Part shown: piece after piece, positions 34,365 to 45,300 of the stretch | Position numbering within the stretch: the first letter of the stretch is position 1 | Layout: the number at the start of each line of letters is the position of its first letter | Assembly: GCA_905215645.1 (NCBI GenBank) | Contig: CAJMQS010000001.1 | Span: forward strand, 132,998-196,997 | From: an uncultured bacterium | GTDB lineage: Bacteria; Bacillota; Negativicutes; Acidaminococcales; Acidaminococcaceae | Length of the DNA stretch: 64,000 bases | Direction: 5' to 3' | Program-made: the position numbers and the translations under genes | Notes under the pieces: model-generated | The model's database searches: none | What the model was told of the DNA's origin: nothing | What the model saw: the letters and a program-made list of their open reading frames with translations, nothing else

Positions 34365-34724
34365 ATGACAGAATGTTTGATTGTGGGAGTGGGAGGGTTC
34401 ATCGGGTCCGTCTGCCGATACCTGATCGGGCTGGTCCCCCTGGAACACAGCAGCGGGTTCCCTCTCAAGACCTTTTTCATCAATATCATCGGTGCCTTCC
34501 TGATTGGCCTGGTGGCCGCCCTGGCCGCCCGGAACAGCCTCCATCCCCGGCTGGCCCTGTTCCTGAAGGTGGGGATTTGCGGCGGGTTCACCACCTTTTC
34601 CTCCTTTGCCTTGGAAAGCCAGCAGCTGGTGGGCAAAGGAGCCCCGGTGGCCGCCGCCCTGTACATGGTCCTGAGCCTCTTCTTCGGAGTCCTGGCAGCG
34701 ATCCTGGGCCAGAAGGTGATCTGA
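34365..34724 (+). CDS. crcB: Fluoride exporter CrcB/Fluc
   Basis: A small inner-membrane fluoride channel that works as an antiparallel dimer. The 119-residue protein has four hydrophobic segments and the signatures GGFIGSVCRYL and GICGGFTTFSSFALE, with the Asn of FFINIIGAF. ATG 34365 is nine bases after AAGGAG; a TTG at 34341 is open but has no role. Its stop overlaps the next start by one base (TGATG). Confidence 0.92.
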   Translation: MTECLIVGVGGFIGSVCRYLIGLVPLEHSSGFPLKTFFINIIGAFLIGLVAALAARNSLHPRLALFLKVGICGGFTTFSSFALESQQLVGKGAPVAAALYMVLSLFFGVLAAILGQKVI

Positions 34725-35620
34725 TGGAACTCCAGCTGCCCTTTACAGAACAGCCCCAGCGGCTGAAGACCTTTCTCCAGAGCCGGGGCCTTTCGGGGAC
34801 CTACTGGAAGAAGCTGAAAGCTGCCGGTGCCCTCCAAGTGAATGGAGCAGCCATCCAGCGGGACCTGCTGCTCCAGCCGGGGGACCGGATCCACTGGGAT
34901 TTCCTGCCGGAAGCCTGTACCCTGGAACCGGAAAATGTACTGCCCGCCATCCTGGCTGAAACGGAACTCTACCTGGCCGTGGATAAGCCGGCGGGCCTTG
35001 TGACCCATAATGCAGGAAAAGAACGGACCCCGGCCCTGAGCCGGCAGGTGGCCTGGTATTTCCAGCAGCAGAGGATCCCCAGCGCCGTCCATCCTGTTTC
35101 CCGGCTGGACCGGGAAACTTCCGGAGTGGTCCTTTTCGCCAAGAACGCCTGCCTCCACCATATGCTGGCCCAGGGGAAGCTGGAAAAGACTTATCTGGGG
35201 ATCACCCTGGGCTGCTGGGCGGAAAAAGCGGGGCTCCTGGATGGACCCATCGGCCGCCGGCCCGGTTCCATCGTGGAACGGCAGGTTTCCCCGGAAGGTC
35301 TCCCGGCCAGGACCCGGTACCGGGTCCTGGCTGAACGGGAAGGCCTTTCCCTGGTCCGGTTCCAGCTGGAGACCGGGCGGACCCATCAGATCCGGGTCCA
35401 CGCAGCAGCCGCCGGCCATCCCTTGCTGGGGGACACCCTCTACGGCTCTCCCGGCGCCCCGGGACGTCACTATCTCCATGCCTGGAAGATCCGCTTCCGG
35501 GAGCCATTTACGGAACGGACCGCAGAGATCACTGCACCCGTCCCCCGGGATTTCCAAGCGGCCTGGGGCGGCCTCCTCAACATTCTCGCCAGGATTCCCC
35601 CATGTTGGGATGAGATATGA
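34724..35620 (+). CDS. RluA-family pseudouridine synthase
   Basis: It isomerises specific uridines of rRNA (RluC/D) or tRNA (TruC/RluA). The 298-residue protein has an N-terminal S4-like domain (LKTFLQSRGLSGTYWKKLKAAGALQVNG) and the catalytic motif HPVSRLDRETSGVVLFA with the essential Asp, followed by TGRTHQIRVH. The exact target cannot be read. It is coupled to crcB by TGATG, and the fba promoter lies across its last codons. Confidence 0.92.
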   Translation: MELQLPFTEQPQRLKTFLQSRGLSGTYWKKLKAAGALQVNGAAIQRDLLLQPGDRIHWDFLPEACTLEPENVLPAILAETELYLAVDKPAGLVTHNAGKERTPALSRQVAWYFQQQRIPSAVHPVSRLDRETSGVVLFAKNACLHHMLAQGKLEKTYLGITLGCWAEKAGLLDGPIGRRPGSIVERQVSPEGLPARTRYRVLAEREGLSLVRFQLETGRTHQIRVHAAAAGHPLLGDTLYGSPGAPGRHYLHAWKIRFREPFTERTAEITAPVPRDFQAAWGGLLNILARIPPCWDEI

Positions 35621-35626
35621 TATAAT
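35618..35626 (+). promoter_or_regulatory. Extended -10 promoter of fba
   Basis: TGATATAAT overlaps the end of the pseudouridine synthase gene; transcription would begin about 25 bases before the fba ATG. Confidence 0.5.
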
Positions 35627-35628
35627 GA

Positions 35629-36588
<960 letters not shown>

Positions 36589-36594
36589 AACAAG

Positions 36595-36634
36595 AAAAAA
36601 GAACTGCCTCCCTTATTGGGCGGCAGTTCTTTTT
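36595..36634. terminator. Bidirectional terminator between fba and the TetR gene
   Basis: GAACTGCC (36601-36608) pairs with GGCAGTTC (36622-36629), with A6 before and T5 after, so it works on both strands. The TetR stop codon (36613) is within the loop. Confidence 0.85.
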
Positions 36635-37296
36635 ATATGGCCGTATAGGAAGCGGTCGATCATCCCTTTGACCGATTCTTCCATATTATCTATATTCAAT
36701 GCTCCCTGGTTGCTCAGCATGAAGATGCTGAAGTAGAAATTCTGGGTCATCAGGGGCAGATCGTAAATGGGCTGGATGAAGGAATCGTCCATGGCTTCCT
36801 GGAAGATTTCCCGGAGGATGACGATTTCCGAACGGATCAGTTCCGCATACCGGCGTTTCACCGCAATGTCCTTTTCCGCCGGTTTCTTCCCCCACCGGAC
36901 TTCCAGCTTCCAGTCCTGCTTTTCCTCATCCCAGATCAGCCGCCAGCCGGCCTGTTCGTTCAGCAGTTCAAAAAGGATGACGGCCCACAGGGTCTCGTTC
37001 TTGTGGAGGAACCGCAAAAAGGTAAAGACATAGGCTTGGAACTGCTCTGCAAAATGCTGGCTGCCCTTGACCGCCTGCTGCAGGTCTTTCACCAGTTTCC
37101 GATTCTTGGCTTCCACCAAGGTATAGAAGAGATTTTCCTTGTTCTGGTAATATTTGTAGACCGTCCCCTTGCCCGTATCTGCGATCTGGATGATTTCATC
37201 CAGGGTCGCCTGGGAATAGCCTTTATGAGAGAATACTTTTTCCGCGGCTTTCAGGATTCTTTTTTCCTTGGAAAGAGAAGAATTGATTTTCATCAT
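36613..37296 (-). CDS. TetR/AcrR-family regulator
   Basis: A dimeric repressor type. From ATG 37296 the protein has 227 residues. The N-terminal helix-turn-helix reads KRILKAAEKVFSHKGYSQATLDEIIQIADTGKGTVYKYYQNKE. The ligand domain is not identifiable. GGAGG lies ten bases before 37296; the first in-frame ATG (37320) lacks a site. No efflux pump or enzyme lies directly beside it, so its target is unknown; its own promoter is the likely site. Tail-to-tail with fba. Confidence 0.88.
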   Translation of the reverse strand: MMKINSSLSKEKRILKAAEKVFSHKGYSQATLDEIIQIADTGKGTVYKYYQNKENLFYTLVEAKNRKLVKDLQQAVKGSQHFAEQFQAYVFTFLRFLHKNETLWAVILFELLNEQAGWRLIWDEEKQDWKLEVRWGKKPAEKDIAVKRRYAELIRSEIVILREIFQEAMDDSFIQPIYDLPLMTQNFYFSIFMLSNQGALNIDNMEESVKGMIDRFLYGHIKRTAAQ

Positions 37297-37462
37297 ACCT
37301 GCCTGTTCCTCCAAATTCATACTGTCTTGTCATATATTATATCATCTTTTCGCCATAATTTACTTCATTTTTCACAAAATTCCTGGTTCCTGTAAAAGAA
37401 TCGAGTATATCGTTCAGCAATAGAGTACCATAATTTACAAAAATCAGCAAACTGGCAGTATG

Positions 37463-37498
37463 AAAAAGGGGCTGTTGCCCATGCAACAGCCCCTTTTT
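37463..37498. terminator. Bidirectional terminator after rubrerythrin
   Basis: GGGGCTGTTGC (37468-37478) pairs perfectly with GCAACAGCCCC (37483-37493) around a CCAT loop, with A5 and T5 flanks. The same GGCTGTTGC stem is reused after ddh and near 63850. Confidence 0.9.
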
Positions 37499-37505
37499 AA
37501 AGGAA

Positions 37506-38054
37506 TCATTTTGCAAAATACCGAGCCAGCAGTCCGTCAAATACACGGCCGTGACGGGCTTCATCCTTGGCCATTTCATGGACGGTGTCATGGATGGCAT
37601 CGTAGCCCAGCTGTTTGGCCAGGGTAGCGATTTCTTTCTTGCCAGCGCAGGCACCCTGTTCCGCAGCTGCCCGCATTTCCAGGTTCTTCTTGGTGCTGTC
37701 GGTGACTACTTCACCCAGCAGTTCCGCAAACTTGGCAGCGTGTTCAGCTTCTTCAAACGCGATCCGTTTGTAGGCTTCTGCCACTTCCGGATACCCTTCC
37801 CGGTCTGCTACACGGCTCATGGCCAGATACATCCCCACTTCGGAGCATTCGCCGGTGAAGTTCTGATGCAGGCCTTCCAGGACCCGGGCATCTACACCTT
37901 TGGCAACTCCGACCACATGTTCATCGGCGTATTCCTTGACGCCTTCCTTCAGTTCATCGAATTTATCTTTCGGAGCACCGCATTGAGGGCATTTTTCCGG
38001 AGCTTCTTCTCCTTCATACACATAACCGCACACTCTGCAAATGAACTTTTTCAT
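37506..38054 (-). CDS. rbr: Rubrerythrin with N-terminal rubredoxin domain
   Basis: A peroxide-reducing non-heme di-iron protein for anaerobes. Residues 1-35 are a rubredoxin-type site ([10 protein letters not shown] and KCPQCGAPK). Residues about 55-182 are a ferritin-like four-helix bundle with two E-x-x-H units (EEAEHAAKF and DEARHGRVF). Having rubredoxin first is the reverse order to classic rubrerythrin. AAGGGGAGG precedes the ATG. A strong palindrome lies in its 5' region, so oxygen or peroxide control is likely. Confidence 0.92.
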   Translation of the reverse strand: MKKFICRVCGYVYEGEEAPEKCPQCGAPKDKFDELKEGVKEYADEHVVGVAKGVDARVLEGLHQNFTGECSEVGMYLAMSRVADREGYPEVAEAYKRIAFEEAEHAAKFAELLGEVVTDSTKKNLEMRAAAEQGACAGKKEIATLAKQLGYDAIHDTVHEMAKDEARHGRVFDGLLARYFAK

Positions 38055-38108
38055 AAAAAAGCCTCCCCTTGTTGCTGGCCTTATCAGAATATTGTTCTGA
38101 AAAGGCTA

Positions 38109-38131
38109 CTTTTTAATAATGCTTATTAAAA
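38109..38131. promoter_or_regulatory. Perfect palindrome in the rubrerythrin leader
   Basis: Two perfect 10-base arms (TTTTTAATAA and TTATTAAAAA) flank a three-base centre, just after the predicted start of transcription. A second inverted repeat, CAGAA-N5-TTCTG, lies at 38086-38100. Placement fits a repressor site, for example for a peroxide- or redox-sensing regulator; the sequence is not a textbook PerR box. Confidence 0.5.
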
Positions 38132-38146
38132 ACTTCTTACTGTGTC

Positions 38147-38175
38147 CATTATAGCAGTTTTTCCAGGAAAAGCAA
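38147..38175 (-). promoter_or_regulatory. Promoter of rubrerythrin
   Basis: On the minus strand TTGCTT (38170-38175), a 17-base spacer and TATAAT (38147-38152). Confidence 0.7.
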
Positions 38176-38208
38176 GAGATTTTTTCCAAAGAAATACAGA
38201 CAGTTCTC

Positions 38209-38238
38209 TTTACAAGCTTCCAATCATTGTGATAAAAT
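38209..38238 (+). promoter_or_regulatory. Promoter of ddh
   Basis: TTTACA (38209-38214), an 18-base spacer and TAAAAT (38233-38238). I see no lysine riboswitch in the 75-base leader. Confidence 0.6.
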
Positions 38239-38322
38239 ATGGAACATATTCTTGGGTATTTTGTTCGTTATTTGCAGATTTTGTATATATATGAACGGAT
38301 ATACCTGCTGAGGGGGAATTTG

Positions 38323-39312
38323 ATGATGACCATCCGTATTGGAATCTTAGGTTATGGCAATCTGGGCCGAGGAGTAGAATGTGCCCTGGAAAAAACACCG
38401 GATATGGATCTGGCAGCGGTGTTCACCCGCCGGGATCCGTCCCAGGTGAAGATTGCCAGTGCCCATGTACCTGTTGTGAACGTAAAAGATATGGCCGACT
38501 GGAAAAACAGCATCGATGTACTGATCCTCTGCGGAGGCAGCGCTACGGATCTGCCGGTCCAGACTCCGGAAATGGCTGCCATGTTCAACGTGGTCGACAG
38601 CTTCGACACACACGCCCGGATCCCGGAACATTTTGCTGCGGTAGATGCAGCCGCCAAAGGATCCGGCCATTTGGGTATCATTTCTGTAGGCTGGGATCCC
38701 GGTCTTTTTTCTCTGGCCCGACTCTACAGCAGCGCCATACTGCCAGAAGGCAAAGACTATACTTTCTGGGGCAAAGGAGTCAGCCAAGGCCACAGTGACG
38801 CCATCCGTCGGATTCCTGGAGTGAAAGACGCCAAGCAGTACACAGTACCTGTGGAAGCGGCCTTGGAAGCGGTCCGCAGCGGCAGACAGCCGGACCTGAC
38901 TACACGGCAGAAACATACCCGGGAATGTTTCGTGGTACTGGAAGAAGGGGCCGATCCCCAAAAAGTGGAACAGGCCATTGTCACCATGCCCAACTATTTT
39001 GCCGATTATGATACCACCGTCCATTTCATCGGGGAAGAAGAATTCAAGAAGAACCACAGCGGACTGGCCCACGGGGGCTTTGTGATCCGCAGCGGAGTCA
39101 CCGGACACAGCAATCAACACAAGCATGTGATCGAATTCAGCCTGAAGCTGGATTCCAATCCGGAATTCACCACCAGCGTGCTGGCCGCCTATGCCCGAGC
39201 CGCCTACCGGCTCCACCAGGAAGGCCAGACCGGCTGCCGGACCGTATTCGACATCGCTCCGGCTTATCTGGCGCCCCAAGACGGAGGATATCTCCGAGCG
39301 CATATGTTATAA
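38323..39312 (+). CDS. ddh: meso-Diaminopimelate dehydrogenase
   Basis: It makes meso-DAP in one step from tetrahydrodipicolinate, ammonia and NADPH. The 329-residue protein has the nucleotide loop GILGYGNLGRG near residue 8, then VFTRRDPSQ, CGGSATDLPVQ, NVVDSFDTH and the substrate region GWDPGLFSL, all as in Ddh. GAGGGGG lies six bases before ATG 38323; the adjacent ATG 38326 is possible. It lies 33 kb from the riboswitch-controlled lysine operon and has its own promoter, so DAP supply for peptidoglycan may be kept apart from lysine feedback. Confidence 0.94.
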   Translation: MMTIRIGILGYGNLGRGVECALEKTPDMDLAAVFTRRDPSQVKIASAHVPVVNVKDMADWKNSIDVLILCGGSATDLPVQTPEMAAMFNVVDSFDTHARIPEHFAAVDAAAKGSGHLGIISVGWDPGLFSLARLYSSAILPEGKDYTFWGKGVSQGHSDAIRRIPGVKDAKQYTVPVEAALEAVRSGRQPDLTTRQKHTRECFVVLEEGADPQKVEQAIVTMPNYFADYDTTVHFIGEEEFKKNHSGLAHGGFVIRSGVTGHSNQHKHVIEFSLKLDSNPEFTTSVLAAYARAAYRLHQEGQTGCRTVFDIAPAYLAPQDGGYLRAHML

Positions 39313-39313
39313 A

Positions 39314-39364
39314 AACAAGGGCTGTTGCACGTGTGAAAATCACAAACGTGCAACAGCCCTTGTT
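39314..39364. terminator. Bidirectional terminator between ddh and the adhesin
   Basis: AACAAGGGCTGTTGCACGT (39314-39332) pairs perfectly with 39346-39364, a 19-base stem with T-runs on both sides. The adhesin stop codon lies in the plus-strand T-run (39368-39370). Confidence 0.9.
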
Positions 39365-39367
39365 TTT

Positions 39368-42300
39368 TTACATCCCCAACTTTGCCATGATCAGGGCCAA
39401 TTTGGCCTTGGTATCGTCATTTTCCTTCTTCAGGGCATCGACCTGATTCTGGAGATCCTTGACCTGGGCATCTTTGGCCTGGTTGTCCTGTTTCAGATTC
39501 CGGATTTCCCGGGCCATGGCCGCCTTGGTCAGCCCCGTCACCGCCGGATTCCGATCCAGGGCAATGCTGAACCCAGCATTGATCATGTTCTCTCCGTTGC
39601 CCACGGTGGCGCCCATGTTGAACAGGACGTTGTCCGAAGCCCGGTAGAATGTCCCGAAGGCCAGGGAATTGGCATTCCGGTAGCTGCCGAACCCGGCGGA
39701 AAGGCTCCACCGGCCGTCAGTCTCCACCGGATGGAGAGCTGCCAGGGCAGCGGCTCCAGCCCCTACCCGGTTGATCCGGGTATCCATCCGGTTCAGATGG
39801 TTCCCCAGTTCGTTGATGGCCTGCCCGGCAGAGCCGGCGATCTTCTGCAGCTGGCCCACCGTGGCCGCATCATCCTTTTCCTTCCCATCGGCCACGCCTT
39901 GGATCCGGTTGCCTCCGGCATTGATTCCCTCGCTGGAGACTTTCACCTTTCCAGCCTGGAGACCGTCTTTGTCCAGGGTCATCTTGCTGTCCCCGCTGCC
40001 GATGGTCACCTTGTCGAAGGAGACATCCTTCTTGGTGGCGATCTTGATGGCACCGTTGTCGTTGGACAGTTCGATGTTGTCCCCGCTGGTGAAGTTCTGG
40101 ACGTCGCCAGCCTTGACCTTCTTCACGGTTTCCCCGTTGATCTGGCTTTCCCAGCTGCCGTTGGCTGCATCCTTCACCTTCTGGTTCAGGTTGTTCAAGG
40201 CATCCACCACATTGTTGTTTTCCTTATTCTGGATATCTTCGCTGATCTTGGAAACATCTCCCAGATCCGACGCCTTGGCAACGTTGTCGATGGTGATGTC
40301 CTTCACCTGGTCCGGATGCATCTTGTCCTGGACATGGAGCTTCACCTGGTTGTCATCGGAAACCTTGTAGTCCCCGGTGTAGTTCCCTTCCTTGTCCTTT
40401 TCTCCCACCAGCTGGAAGTCGGAATTGTTCTTCTTGATTTCGCTGACATTGTCAGCCACCTGTTTCAGCTGCTCTTCCGTGGCGGCCCGTCCCTTGGTCG
40501 CAAAGTCCGGTGCATCGATGGTCCTGTTGGTAAGGCCGCTGATTGTACCGTCATTGCCATTGATGGTCACTTTCTGGTGGCCGCTGGTCCCGTTGCCGAT
40601 GGTCACCGTCCCGCCATTTCCATCGATGACGACGGAATTGTTCCCGGTAGAACCGCTGCCCACCGTCACTTTTCCATTCTGTCCATCGATGAGGATGTTC
40701 GGATTGCTCTTGGCGTCCTGGCCCAGCTTCAGGGTATCGCTGAGTTTCACCTGATAGTGATTGGGGTTGTCTGCAGCGGCTGTCACGGTGATATTGTCAT
40801 TGACACCGCTGACGGTCACCCGTTTAGCTTCCACTTCGGACTGGGCAGCCGCTTGGGCGATGTTCTTCACATCCTGGATGGTAGCTGCGTTGGTCCCCAC
40901 TTCGTCGCTTTCATAATGGTACTTCTTGTCGTCCTCGTTGTAGATACCACCACTCTTCAGATGGGTGATCTGTTTCCCGTAGTTGTTGATCCCGTCTTTG
41001 GTGATCATGGGGCCATCGGTGATGACAACACCATCCACCGTCTGTGTCTTCCCATCCCGGGTAACGGTCACTTGTCCCACACTCACAGGATATACTCCCT
41101 GTGCATCAGGAGTACCGGCATGGACCGTGGTGAAGCTGGGTGACTTCTTCATCTGGATGATGAGGGCGTCGCTCTTCCCGTCAGGAGTCTTGCCGGCGAT
41201 GACATTAAGGTTGGAAGCATCAAAGTCACCTGCCTCACCGGTCCCAGTGCCGATGATCCGGACTTTAGAGCCCAGTTCAGCCGTAATGCCCTTGCTTTCT
41301 TCCGCTGTCTTGTCCGCATCATGGTTCCCCAGGAAGGTGATGGGATTCTCCCAGACCTGTTTTTCCAAATCCCGCAGCTGGCCTTCCGTAGCGGCCCGGC
41401 TGGGACTGTAGCCCACATTGAGGGGATCCCAGCTGGTATTACTGAGACCTGTCAGGTAGTTCCCGGTCTGGGAACCCTTGGCTTCTTCCGTGATCACATC
41501 CTGCAGGGCTGCCGACTGCCAGCCAATAGACAACGGATTGGCAATCACATTGCCGGTAGAAGAAGTCTGCCCGCCGAACTGCACATAGCTGCCGCCATTG
41601 ATGGTATTGGCATTGCCGTCCAAGGTGATGGAATTGCCGACACCACCGCCGCCCAGCTTGATTTTGTCACTAAGCGCTACATCATAGGTATGGTGGATGC
41701 CGTCTGCGTCCAGGGTATCCGTCAAAGTAAGATTGCCCTCTTCCTGGTTGTGGTTCACCGTCAGTTTGGTGGCATTGTTGGCCTTGGCTTCCACATTTTT
41801 CAGCTGGCCGACAGTAGCCGCATCGCTGTCCTTCACCCCGTCTGCCACGTCATTGATGGTCTGGCTGCCGGCAGAGATGCCATCGTCGGCGGTGAATTTG
41901 GCCAGGTATTCTGTACTGCTCTTGGGGCTCAGATAAAGGCCGGTCTTGGTCAAATGGGACGCATTTTCCCGGCTGTCCCCCATATAGATGTCCGTCATCC
42001 CATCCAGGACTTTGGCCAAGCGGACGCTGAGGCCGCCGTTTTCCGCCACCACTCCGATGTTCTTGTCCGTCAGAGCAGTTAGCTGCTGGGTATCGGTCTG
42101 GCCGCCGGTAATGGAGAGTGTCTGGTTCAGCTGTTTTTTCAGGACATTCTGTTCGGCCTTGTCACCGCTGGCCGCTGCATAGTTGTCCCCGGTGAAACGC
42201 AACCCGTCTTCCAGGATGGCGACTTCGTGGGTATTGCCCACATTGCCATTGTTGTAGGTCAGACGGGTGGTGGTAGCGTCCGTGCTGGCCAGGGAAGCAG

Positions 42301-45300
42301 TTCCCATCTTGGTCATGATATTGGCCTGGGCATTTCCCATCCCTTGCAGATGCAGCTGGCCAATGGTACCAGCATTTCCATCCAGCGGAACAGCCGTCAG
42401 AGAAGCCGCATCGCTACCTTTCTGACCCACATGGAGCTCATCCACCTGGAGCCTCCGATCCAGCTGGAGGGTCATGGTCCCATCCTTCACCGTAGTATGG
42501 ATATTCTGGGCCCCATCCTGGTCCGTGGCCCCGGCAATCTTCAGGGTATCCCCCAAATGCACCGTAGCCGACGTGTTGTCCCCGGCCGCAAAGGTCAGCC
42601 CTTTGATAGTCCCATCCGTATTGATGATGGACTTGATCTGGCCGTAGTTCACCGCATCAGTGTCGCTGGTCCCGGCAGCCACATTGGTGATCCGGTTGTT
42701 CCCGTTGTCCAGCCCCTGATTGGTCAGGGATACCGGCTTCTGATCCGCATTTTCCGGTGTCAGTGTCAGGGCCGTGCTGCTCAGGACTGCTTTATCTCCG
42801 TTGTCGTTGGTGAAGGTGGCACTGGTCAGGTCCGTCAGGTCCTTGGCCAGCCGGATTTCCACTTCCCCGCCCTGGGTAGAACCGTCTTCGTTCAGGACTT
42901 TGGGCTTCGTCACCACACCGATATTGTTTTTCGTCAGATACGTGTTGGCATTCTGGGACGTAATCTGTGACGCATGTTCGTTATCCATGCCACGCAGCGC
43001 CACCGTGCCGTTCAGCTTTTCTGTCAGGTTCTTATCCCCGTTGTCGCCGGAGAAGACATAGCCGTCGTCCAGGGTAGCGATCTGGTGGGCCGTGTTGTAG
43101 TTGTCCCGATAGGCAAGGCGCACAGGCTGATTCTTTGTCGTGGTACCGGAATTGTCGGTCTGGTACACTTCCTGCAGGAAAGGTGCTGCCGCATAGGTCT
43201 GATCCGGATCGGCACTGAGGACGGAAATATCCGCCTGCGCCCGGGGATAGGCATCACTGACATGAGTAGCATCGCCCCGCAGGGTCAGGATTCCCGTCTG
43301 GTTGTCAGCGTCTGCCGTCAAAGCCACACTGTCCACACTGGTACTGCTGTGGCTGGGATAGGTGCTGCCGATGTGGATGCCCTTCACGTACACGTTATCC
43401 GCCAGGGAAACCTGCAGACTGCCATCTTTGGCCGTATCACTGCCAGAGGAACTGGTGCTGATATTGGGATCCCCGGAAATCTTCAGCGTGTTGCCATGGT
43501 TCAGCTTCACAGCGGAACCGGTATCCCCGGCCACATTGATGGTCTGGTTCCGATAGGAAATCACTTCGTTCAGCTGTCTGCCCGTAACGGCATCGGTGGA
43601 GGTGGAACTGATGGTCCCGTCTGCCAGATTGGTCAATTTGACCGGCGTGGCAGAAGTGCTGCCTCCCAGGGTCACCTGGTCTTTGGACTCACTGTCATAG
43701 ACCACCGCATTGGATCCGCTCACATCGGCTCCCTGGAAGTCGGCTGCCACCGTATAGATGGTATGGCCGTCTTTGGCGCTGGTGGTGTCTTTGGTCACGG
43801 TCACGTTCTTTCCGGCTTTCACTTCCGCAGAAGCGGCCGCCTTGGCTTCATCCAGCTGCTTCACGTTCACCGCATCTGTCTCTTCCGTACCGGCTGCTAC
43901 CCCGCTGATGGCCTTGTCGCCGGCATTAATCCCATCCTGGCCGATGCTGACAGTGGAACCGGCGAAGCTGATCTGCTTCAGCCCCGTCAGGGTATCCGCC
44001 AGCTGGACCTTCAGGGTATCTTTCCCATCAGAAACCACGCCGATGTTCCCGGCTGTAAGGCCGGATCCGGCCGCGGTGTTCCCCTGGATCTTCAGAGTGC
44101 TGGTAAGAGGCAGGTTTAGGGTATTCCCCTGGCCGGCATCTCCCTGGACATAGAACCCGTCATCCAGGGTGGCTACGGCGTGATCCCGCTGGTCTACTCC
44201 ATCCCGGTACATCAGCCGGGTCACAGCCCGGTCTTTCTTGGTCAGGTCGGACCCCAGGGCATCCTTCACATAGATATCCGCAGAGGTAGAACTAGTCTGT
44301 CCGTCCTGGGCTTCTTTGATTCCAGTGAGCTTCAGATGACCGGTCAGGGTGCTGTCCGTACCGCTTGCCGGCTGGGTGTACAGCCGGGCGGCCGGGTCTG
44401 CCACCGTCCCATCGGTGCCGATCTGCCCCAAATTCAGGGAACGGCCCACCATATCCTGCTTCATGTAGAGGCTGGTGGTCACGGATCCGTCGCTGTTCCC
44501 CACGGTCCGGGCCGTCAGGTTGGCAGTAGAATAGTCAGCAGCCAGGGCTTCCTCCAGGGTCTGGCTGCCCGTCAAGGTTACATCCGCCCCCTGGAAAGCA
44601 GCTGTTTTGCCCAGAGTCAGGGTAGCTGTGGTGCCGTTGTTCCCGGCGAACACGTCCCGGGCATCGCTGAGCATGGTGCGCACATCCCCGATATTGGCGG
44701 CGTGGTTGTAATTTTCCTGTCCAGCCACCGTATCATCGTAGAGATAAGAGGTATCGGTCACTTTCTGCAAACCGCTGCCCACTTTTGCCACCTGCTGGCC
44801 CCCGGCGCTGATGCCGCTGCTGGTGAACCGGGCCGCATCCTGGCCGTCTCCCAAAATCAGGCCACCAGAAGATACCACGGCCTTCCGGGCTTCACTGCCG
44901 GTTTTCCCGTTGGTGAAGGACGCACTGGAAAGGTCGTTAAGATCCTTGGCCAGGCCCACCTGGTAATCGGTCTTCTTCCCATCCGCACTGGGTGTGCTGG
45001 ATACGGTGATATTGGAGCCGGCACTGAGGGAAGTCAGCGCTCCGCCAGAAATGTCCCCGCTCTTGATCTTGCTGACCACATCCTGGAGCTGGCCTTCGGT
45101 GGCTGCCCGGGATTCGTGGATCTCATCCGCCTTATACGTTACATTGGAAAGACCGGTGATGGTATCCTTATCCACCCACTGAGTCTTATCCTTATCCGCC
45201 GGATGGCTTTCCGCGCTGTTCAGGGTCATGCCTCCCACGGAGACAGACCCGGCAGACACATTCCCGGTGGTACTGAAGGACCCGGCCGTCACCTTGCCGG

